From positions 1 through 12,822 of the forward strand of contig JANYAL010000353.1 of NCBI GenBank assembly GCA_025361325.1: a stretch of 12,822 nt of DNA. Reading direction: 5' to 3'. The stretch comes from Bacteroidota bacterium (GTDB taxonomy: Bacteria; Bacteroidota; Bacteroidia; Chitinophagales; Chitinophagaceae). Positions 7,871-12,822 of the stretch are shown in pieces; the stretch's first letter is position 1; the number at the start of each line of letters is the position of its first letter. The position numbers and the translations under genes were made by a program. The notes beneath the pieces are model-generated. The model searched no databases, was not told the origin of the DNA, and saw only the letters and a list, made by a program, of their open reading frames with translations.

Positions 7871-10273
7871 ATGTTTTCCTCCATACCGGCACATCTTAAA
7901 AATGTTAGCATACGGTCAAGGATCTTATACGGTAGTGGCCTGGTGCTGTTGGTCTGGTTCTGGCAGAGCCTGCCCGGGAAACTCTTCCATGATCCTACGA
8001 GCTATGTTATTGAAGATGCCGAAGGCAACCTCCTGAGTGCCAGCATTGCGGCAGATGGTCAGTGGCGTTTCCCGCCTAGTAAGACTGTACCACAAAAATT
8101 CATCGACTGTATTACCACATTCGAGGATAAACGCTTTTTCAAACACCCGGGCGTTGACCCTATAGCAATCGGGAGAGCCATATGGAAGGACATCCGGAAT
8201 GGACAGGCAGTCCAGGGCGGAAGTACCCTCACCATGCAGGTGATACGCATATCCAGAAAGGATAAAAAACGCAGTATCTGGAACAAGATCAGGGAAAGTA
8301 TACTCGCTGTTCGACTGGAATGTACCTATTCAAAAAAGGAGATACTGGCGTTGTATGCCGGCTATGCTCCTTTTGGAAGCAATGTGGTAGGACTGGACGC
8401 CGCCGCCTGGCGATATTTCGGGCGTAGCCCGGAAAAACTGAGTTGGGGAGAGATGGCCGCGCTGGCCGTATTGCCCAATTCCCCCGCACTGGTACACCCC
8501 GGGAGGAACAGGGATGTGTTACTGAAAAAAAGAAATTCCCTGCTGGATAAATTGCAGGAGGCAGGCAAGATTGACCTCAGCATGTGTACCCTGGCCAAGC
8601 TGGAGCCTTTGCCGGGTGAACCACTGGCATTGCCGCAGGACGCCCCGCATCTGCTGCAAAGGTTCATCAGGGAAAATAAATTGCTGGGCAACACGACTAC
8701 CATCAGGACAACGATAAACGGAGCCCTGCAAAAGAATGTATCCCGTATTGTGGCACAGCACCAGTCGGTGCTAAAAGGCAATGGAATCAAGAATGCCTGT
8801 GCCCTTGTGCTGGATGTGGAAACAGGCAATGTGCTGGCCTATGTAGGAAATATTTCCGACCACGATAATAAGGATATGGAAAGCGATGTGGATGTGATCG
8901 CTGCACCCCGGAGCCCCGGCAGCGCATTGAAGCCGGTATTGTATGCCTCCATGCTCAGCGATGGATTGATACTTCCCAATTCCATCATTCCCGATATCCC
9001 CACCCAGATCGGCAGCTACACCCCAAAAAACTTCGACCTGGGTTACGACGGGGCCGTACCTGCCAGCCGGGCATTGGCGAGGAGCCTGAACATACCCGCG
9101 GTAAAATTATTACAACAATACAAATACCCGCGCTTTTACGAGACCCTGCAGCAATGCGGTATAACAACGCTCAACCGCACTGCCGATACCTATGGATTAA
9201 GCCTTATACTGGGTGGCTGTGAAGTGACTATGTGGGACCTCGCCGGCCTCTATGCCTCCATGGCCCGAACAGTCAACCACCAGACTCGCGACCATGGAAA
9301 ATTAGACCCCAGTGATTTTCATCCACCCAATTACATTACATCCCCATATTCAACAACCAGTATCCAGCATCCTGTATCAACCATCCCCTTAGACGCGACC
9401 TCTATCTGGTTCACTTTTCAGGCCATGCAGGAGGTAATGCGACCCGGGGAAGAGGGACTGTGGCAGCAATTCTCCTCCTCGCAAAAAATAGCCTGGAAGA
9501 CCGGTACCAGTTTTGGGTTCCGCGACGGCTGGGCAATTGGTATAACGCCGCGTAATGTGGTTGCAGTTTGGGTGGGCAATACCGAAGGAGAAGGCAGGCC
9601 CGGACTGATAGGAGTACAAACCGCCGCACCTATATTGTTCGATATCTTCCGGCTGTTGCCAAACACCAACTGGTGGCCCAAACCAACCTATAATTATTCC
9701 TTTGTGCCTGTTTGCAGGCAAAGCGGGTACCGTGCCAATATTGATTGTCCCGATGTAGACACCCTGTTCATGCCGCCAAACGGTACAAAAGTGCCACTAT
9801 GCCCCTATCACAAGATCATACACCTGGATGCAACCGGAACCTACCGCGTGAATGAGAGCTGCGAAAGCCCTTCTTCCATGCAGCACCGAAGCTGGTTCAT
9901 ATTGACCCCCGCCATGGAATTCTATTACAAACAGCACAATGCCGATTACCATACTTTACCACCTTTTAAACCGGGATGCAGTTTCGCAGAAACCGGAAAG
10001 GTGATGGAGATCATCTATCCCCAGCCGGAAGCAAGGATATATGTACCACTGGAACTGAGCGGACAGCGGGGAAGCACCATATTCACGGCCGCACACCGGC
10101 GGCAGGAGGCAAAGATATTCTGGAGCCTGGATGATGCATACATTGGCACCACGCAGCATTTTCACCAGCTGGCCCTGAACCCTTCGCCCGGAAAACACAT
10201 CATCACCCTGGTGGATGAGAACGGTATCAGCATAAGCAGGGAATTCGAGATACTCGAAAAAGAAAAGAACTAG
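7871..10273 (+). CDS. pbpC: Penicillin-binding protein 1C (transglycosylase/transpeptidase)
   Basis: A class A penicillin-binding protein that polymerises lipid II into glycan strands and carries a DD-transpeptidase domain, anchored in the inner membrane and acting in the periplasm. From the ATG at 7871 it has 800 residues, slightly more than E. coli PbpC. A membrane anchor lies at about 18-34. The GT51 domain shows FEDKRFFKHPGVD with catalytic Glu85 and QGGSTLTMQ (115-123), the TMQ form being typical of PBP1C. The transpeptidase domain has SALK (Ser351, Lys354), SLN (405-407) and KTGT (543-546), all intact. A C-terminal BiPBP_C domain lies at roughly 715-795. A longer frame from TTG 7829 exists, but its first 14 residues would cover the right arm of the inverted repeat, and ATG 7871 begins just before a normal basic-plus-hydrophobic anchor. 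It lies downstream of the A2M gene, the usual bacterial pairing, implying coupled envelope defence and repair. Confidence 0.94.
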   Translation: MFSSIPAHLKNVSIRSRILYGSGLVLLVWFWQSLPGKLFHDPTSYVIEDAEGNLLSASIAADGQWRFPPSKTVPQKFIDCITTFEDKRFFKHPGVDPIAIGRAIWKDIRNGQAVQGGSTLTMQVIRISRKDKKRSIWNKIRESILAVRLECTYSKKEILALYAGYAPFGSNVVGLDAAAWRYFGRSPEKLSWGEMAALAVLPNSPALVHPGRNRDVLLKKRNSLLDKLQEAGKIDLSMCTLAKLEPLPGEPLALPQDAPHLLQRFIRENKLLGNTTTIRTTINGALQKNVSRIVAQHQSVLKGNGIKNACALVLDVETGNVLAYVGNISDHDNKDMESDVDVIAAPRSPGSALKPVLYASMLSDGLILPNSIIPDIPTQIGSYTPKNFDLGYDGAVPASRALARSLNIPAVKLLQQYKYPRFYETLQQCGITTLNRTADTYGLSLILGGCEVTMWDLAGLYASMARTVNHQTRDHGKLDPSDFHPPNYITSPYSTTSIQHPVSTIPLDATSIWFTFQAMQEVMRPGEEGLWQQFSSSQKIAWKTGTSFGFRDGWAIGITPRNVVAVWVGNTEGEGRPGLIGVQTAAPILFDIFRLLPNTNWWPKPTYNYSFVPVCRQSGYRANIDCPDVDTLFMPPNGTKVPLCPYHKIIHLDATGTYRVNESCESPSSMQHRSWFILTPAMEFYYKQHNADYHTLPPFKPGCSFAETGKVMEIIYPQPEARIYVPLELSGQRGSTIFTAAHRRQEAKIFWSLDDAYIGTTQHFHQLALNPSPGKHIITLVDENGISISREFEILEKEKN

Positions 10274-10361
10274 CTGTATTTTTTTCAAGATTTCCCCATC
10301 GTGCTGCAAGACCGGTTTTCTTCATACATTTATTTTTTTAAAACACATAAATCAGTGAACT

Positions 10362-11942
10362 ATGCCAATTCGAATGGAAGATGATCCCAATGATCAACAG
10401 GATTCCAATGACTCTACTAATACAGGTGGCGGCTCTTCGGGCGGGGGCGGAGGCCTGATGAGTTTTTTACCGCTACTCCTGGGATTGTTTAGCGGAGGGG
10501 GAGGCGGATTCAAAAAGATACTGTTGCTGCTGGTGCTTGGCGGTGCCGCCTGGTTCTTCTTTTTTCGGAAAGGAGGTTCGGCAGTGAGTACGGTGGAGAA
10601 TCTTTTCTCGCAGAGCGGATATAGTTTTAGCCCCGAACAATTCAAAAAGGCAAATGTGTACGAAGGGCTCGAAGCGGACGATACCAAGAATCCGTTGCCG
10701 GAATCGGTTTCCCTGTTAAAATTTGCACCCGACCGCAGGAACCAGGGACACCAGGGCAGTTGTGTGGCCTGGAGCAGCGTTTATGCAGCCAGGTCCATCA
10801 TAGAAGCAGCATCAACCGGGCAGCCAGGAAACAATACCGCATTCAGCCCGTCATTTGTGTACAACCAGATAGGTCTGCAGGGCTGCCAGGGTGCCTATAT
10901 ACAGAATGCCATGCAATTCATGACAGACAAAGGGGTGCTGCCATTCACGGAATTTCCTTATGACGACCAGGATTGCAGCAGGCAGGCTACAAATGACCTC
11001 ATGAACAAGGCAACCCAAAACCGCATGCATGGGTTCACCCGGCTAACACTGGCTGAAGATGTGAATGGTATCAATATCCGGGCTGTGAAGGAGCACCTGG
11101 CCAAGGATGCACCGGTTGTAATTGGCATGATGGTGGGCGGCTCCTTCATGCAGGACATGATGGGCAAGGATCTATGGCAACCCGGTGCCGATGACCGTAG
11201 TCAGATGGGTTTTGGGGGACATGCCATGTGCGTGATCGGATATGACGACCGCAAAGGCGCCTTCCAGCTCATGAACAGCTGGGGACCCGAATGGGGTAAT
11301 AACGGCATCGCCTGGGTACGGTATGCCGACTTCAAGGAATTTGTAAAGGAGGCCTATGGCATTGATCCCATGCCCAAAAGGGGGGCAGCCCTGAATAGGG
11401 GCTTTGAATGCACGATCGGCCTGGTGAAGAATGATAGCAAACAATATATCCCACTCAAACTCAAAGGATCGAATGTATTTGAGACTGTGAGTACCGTAGC
11501 ACCGGGCACAAAATTCAAAATGGAGATCAGGAACTCTACTGAATGCTATACCTATATCTTTGGTCAGGAAACGGACGGATCCAGTTACACACTCTTCCCC
11601 TACCCCGACAAGACCGATCCTTCAAAGACTGCCTTCTCCCCTTATTGCGGCATCACTGGCTACCGCCTGTTCCCCAGGGGGAAAAACCTGGTACCCGACA
11701 GCATCGGTCATAAGGATATCTTTGCCATCGTGGTCAGCAAACAGCCGGTTGACTGGTATGCGACCAATACGGCCATCACAAAAAGCGCTGCAACGGACTA
11801 TGGTGCCAAAATAATGGATGCCCTGCAGGGAAATGTAATACCCCGTGTGCAGTTCACGGCAGCGAATGGCGGAACCATCAATTTTAAAGCAGAGAATACA
11901 AGTCAAAATGCAGTACTTTGCCTCGTTGAAGTGGATAAGTAG
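10362..11942 (+). CDS. Membrane-anchored papain-like (C1) cysteine peptidase with DUF4384-like C-terminus
   Basis: A 526-residue protein with a papain-family catalytic core. NQGHQGSCVAW supplies the oxyanion Gln128 and nucleophile Cys134; GGHAMCVIGYDD supplies His287; LMNSWGPEWGNNG supplies Asn305. The triad is therefore complete and peptidase activity is plausible. The N-terminus is unusual: an acidic and polar leader (1-20), glycine-rich stretches, a short hydrophobic segment (about 32-43) and a membrane segment (about 53-68) followed by FRKGG. There is no cleavable propeptide of the classical kind. The C-terminal part (about 345-526) includes a TYIFGQETDGSSYTLFPYP stretch resembling DUF4384 domains, which often accompany bacterial caspase- or papain-like peptidases. 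ATG 10362 was used; ATG 10374 is equally possible. It starts 88 bases after pbpC in an AT-rich gap. The substrate is unknown, and whether the catalytic domain faces the periplasm or the cytoplasm cannot be settled by reading. Confidence 0.85.
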   Translation: MPIRMEDDPNDQQDSNDSTNTGGGSSGGGGGLMSFLPLLLGLFSGGGGGFKKILLLLVLGGAAWFFFFRKGGSAVSTVENLFSQSGYSFSPEQFKKANVYEGLEADDTKNPLPESVSLLKFAPDRRNQGHQGSCVAWSSVYAARSIIEAASTGQPGNNTAFSPSFVYNQIGLQGCQGAYIQNAMQFMTDKGVLPFTEFPYDDQDCSRQATNDLMNKATQNRMHGFTRLTLAEDVNGINIRAVKEHLAKDAPVVIGMMVGGSFMQDMMGKDLWQPGADDRSQMGFGGHAMCVIGYDDRKGAFQLMNSWGPEWGNNGIAWVRYADFKEFVKEAYGIDPMPKRGAALNRGFECTIGLVKNDSKQYIPLKLKGSNVFETVSTVAPGTKFKMEIRNSTECYTYIFGQETDGSSYTLFPYPDKTDPSKTAFSPYCGITGYRLFPRGKNLVPDSIGHKDIFAIVVSKQPVDWYATNTAITKSAATDYGAKIMDALQGNVIPRVQFTAANGGTINFKAENTSQNAVLCLVEVDK

Positions 11943-11945
11943 TGC

Positions 11946-12025
11946 TTAGTTCTTGGCTTGTGGTTTGTGTTTTGTGGTTGCCAAACATGCCAACCACTGA
12001 AAACCCAACGAAAAACGAGAAACAA
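11946..12025 (+). repeat. Long imperfect inverted repeat, G/T-rich left arm and A/C-rich right arm
   Basis: The spacer between the C1 peptidase and the thioredoxin-like gene holds a G/T-rich arm (11946-11980) and an A/C-rich arm (11991-12025) around a 10-base loop CCAAACATGC. The innermost seven pairs, GTGGTTG / CAACCAC (11974-11980 and 11991-11997), are perfect. About 21 of 35 positions match over the full arms by hand. The left arm also contains TTGTGGTT twice (11958-11965, 11972-11979). No T-run follows, so it is not a standard terminator. Similar GT-rich spacers occur in Bacteroidota genomes; the function is unknown. Confidence 0.45.
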
Positions 12026-12049
12026 TATTTATTTATTTAAACCCCTTAC

Positions 12050-12535
12050 ATGAAATTAGTTTTAGCACTTACGTTCTGCGTGTTTGCATGTACCGCAAAT
12101 GCCCAGGAGAAAAAATTATATCATCCCGAAGCTGATGCGGAGAAAGATATAGCAGCGGCACTAAAACAAGCCAAATCGGAAAACAAGTATGTACTTCTGC
12201 AGGGCGGTGGCAACTGGTGCAGCTGGTGCATCGAATTTGCACGTTTCTGCAAGGCCGACCCCAAGATCGATTCCACCATGAACGCTTCATTCGTCTGGTA
12301 CCACCTCAACTGGAGCAAAGAGAACAAGAACAATAAAATATTTGCTAAATATGGCTACCCCCAGCGCTTCGGTTACCCCGTATTTATCATACTCAATGGT
12401 AAGGGAGAACGCCTGAATACCCAGAACAGCGAATACCTCGAGGACGGGAAAAAAAGCTACGACCGGGCAAAAGTGATCGCATTTCTGCAAATGTGGTCGC
12501 CCAGGGCACTAAACCCGAAGATGTATGAGGAATGA
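12050..12535 (+). CDS. Exported thioredoxin-fold protein (CSWC motif)
   Basis: A 161-residue protein with a Sec signal peptide: MK, a hydrophobic core (3-15) and a likely signal peptidase I site after ANA (residue 18). A lipobox reading around Cys14 (VFAC) is poor because Phe sits at -2. The mature protein has the thioredoxin fold of the Thioredoxin_7/DUF255-like group: a helix of charged residues (27-46), strand YVLLQGGGNW, the redox motif Cys57-Ser-Trp-Cys60, and a candidate cis-proline Pro110 in GYPVFIILNGKG. It would act as a thiol-disulfide oxidoreductase or disulfide reductase in the periplasm; the substrate is not indicated. The CSWC motif differs from the CGPC of cytoplasmic thioredoxins. 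A third mature cysteine, Cys67, lies seven residues after the motif. It begins 107 bases after the C1 peptidase gene and its stop codon abuts the foreign-looking 3' segment, so its natural downstream region may be missing. Confidence 0.85.
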   Translation: MKLVLALTFCVFACTANAQEKKLYHPEADAEKDIAAALKQAKSENKYVLLQGGGNWCSWCIEFARFCKADPKIDSTMNASFVWYHLNWSKENKNNKIFAKYGYPQRFGYPVFIILNGKGERLNTQNSEYLEDGKKSYDRAKVIAFLQMWSPRALNPKMYEE

Positions 12536-12676
12536 TTAAGCCGCCTTTTCAATTTCCAAAACTGTATCATGATCGGTAATATCTGCGCAGCTGGCAATAT
12601 CTTCAAGCACGTCAATATCGTGTAGCCAATGCTGACCTAGGGATTTCTTAGCTTCGGGATGGTTACCAGTTTGCAT
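12536..12676 (-). pseudogene. rsmA: Truncated N-terminal fragment of 16S rRNA dimethyladenosine transferase RsmA (KsgA)
   Basis: Read on the minus strand from ATG 12676, 46 codons begin MQTGNHPEAKKSLGQHWLHD and reach DHDTVLEI before the frame changes to EKAA and stops. KKSLGQH(F/W)L and DTVLEI are the start and SAM-motif I approach of RsmA/KsgA, which dimethylates two adenines in 16S rRNA helix 45. The full enzyme has about 260-290 residues; this fragment ends just before the GxGxG SAM-binding loop and cannot be active. Homology stops about 15 bases from the neighbouring thioredoxin stop codon (12535), and the two convergent stop codons touch. The break looks like a DNA junction and not gradual decay. 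The QHWLHD wording resembles Saccharibacteria/Patescibacteria more than Bacteroidota, by memory only. The start overlaps the preceding reverse-strand gene by 14 bases, an operon-like arrangement. Confidence 0.72.
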
Positions 12677-12821
12677 GTTTCAACCAGTAATTATACGCAC
12701 CATACCAGCCACCACCATAAGCATTAAATTTACCGCTGTTAGCATAGGCGCTACACCACTTCAATTGAGTAACCGGATTATTTGCCCAGTCATCGCCTGC
12801 TGAAACCATTTTGTAGCCCGG
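12663..12821 (-). CDS. C-terminal part of an Rpf/APF-like secreted lysozyme-fold protein (partial)
   Basis: An open minus-strand frame enters from the window edge and encodes 52 residues, beginning PGYKMVSAGDDWANNPVTQL and ending NYWLKHANW before TAA at 12663-12665. The pattern PG-KM-SAG-DW--NP-TQ--W followed by a Gly/Tyr/Trp-rich tail is that of the C-terminal lysozyme-like domain of resuscitation-promoting-factor or aggregation-promoting-factor type proteins of Actinobacteria and Saccharibacteria. These are secreted peptidoglycan-active proteins. The catalytic glutamate region would lie upstream, outside the window. The stop overlaps the rsmA start by 14 bases; rpf next to ksgA is a known gene order in Actinobacteria (rpfB-ksgA in Mycobacterium). 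A family of this kind is unexpected in Bacteroidota. The recognition is from memory of the motif, so the family call is moderate while the open frame itself is clear. Confidence 0.6.
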   Translation of the reverse strand, partial: PGYKMVSAGDDWANNPVTQLKWCSAYANSGKFNAYGGGWYGAYNYWLKHANW

Positions 12822-12822
12822 T

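Noticed and set aside
10274..10361. Promoter for the C1 peptidase gene
   Set aside because: The gap is AT-rich, but I could not match a spaced TTTG and TAnnTTTG pair, so no promoter is claimed.
11974..11997. Intrinsic terminator after the C1 peptidase
   Set aside because: The 7-bp hairpin is not followed by a T-run on either strand.

Overview
The window looks like a Bacteroidota chromosome segment, most likely Chitinophagaceae or a near relative. The support is a LysA with Bacteroidota-type motifs (MAGGN...STGHDKSKFGI, EPGK in place of EPGR), absence of clear Shine-Dalgarno sequences, G/T-rich intergenic spacers, and a very large lipoprotein alpha-2-macroglobulin. Genus-level assignment is inference. 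All well-supported complete genes are on the + strand, and no intergenic stretch exceeds about 215 bases.

Layout: (1) 135-635 is a DinB/YfiT-type metal-binding helical-bundle protein, closed by a strong intrinsic terminator at 659-690. (2) 745-1953 is diaminopimelate decarboxylase (lysA), the last step of lysine synthesis. (3) 2169-7769 is a 1866-residue alpha-2-macroglobulin lipoprotein with an intact CIEQ thioester motif. It is followed by (4) 7871-10273, penicillin-binding protein 1C (pbpC), with a perfect 9-bp inverted repeat in the gap. A2M plus PbpC is the classic bacterial pairing: a periplasmic or surface protease trap and a peptidoglycan synthase, thought to protect and repair the envelope after it is breached. 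(5) 10362-11942 is a membrane-anchored papain-like (C1) cysteine peptidase with a glycine-rich N-terminus and a DUF4384-like tail. (6) 12050-12535 is a small exported thioredoxin-fold protein with a CSWC motif. Genes 3 to 6 run head to tail with gaps of about 90-110 bases and may form an envelope-associated cluster.

The last 287 bases (12536-12822) do not fit the rest. On the minus strand they encode the C-terminus of an Rpf/APF-like secreted lysozyme-fold protein. Its stop overlaps the start of a 46-codon rsmA (ksgA) fragment, and that fragment dies exactly where it meets the thioredoxin gene. The rpf-rsmA order and the sequence style (KKSLGQHWLHD; PGYKMVSAGDDWANNP) suggest Saccharibacteria/Patescibacteria or Actinobacteria, not Bacteroidota. 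This end is therefore either a metagenome assembly chimera or a small foreign insertion, and it is the most important caveat for this window.

I found no tRNA, rRNA, CRISPR array, insertion sequence or phage gene. No clearly novel multi-gene system is evident. The most interesting items are the foreign 3' end, the A2M-PbpC-papain-thioredoxin cluster, and the odd architecture of the C1 peptidase.
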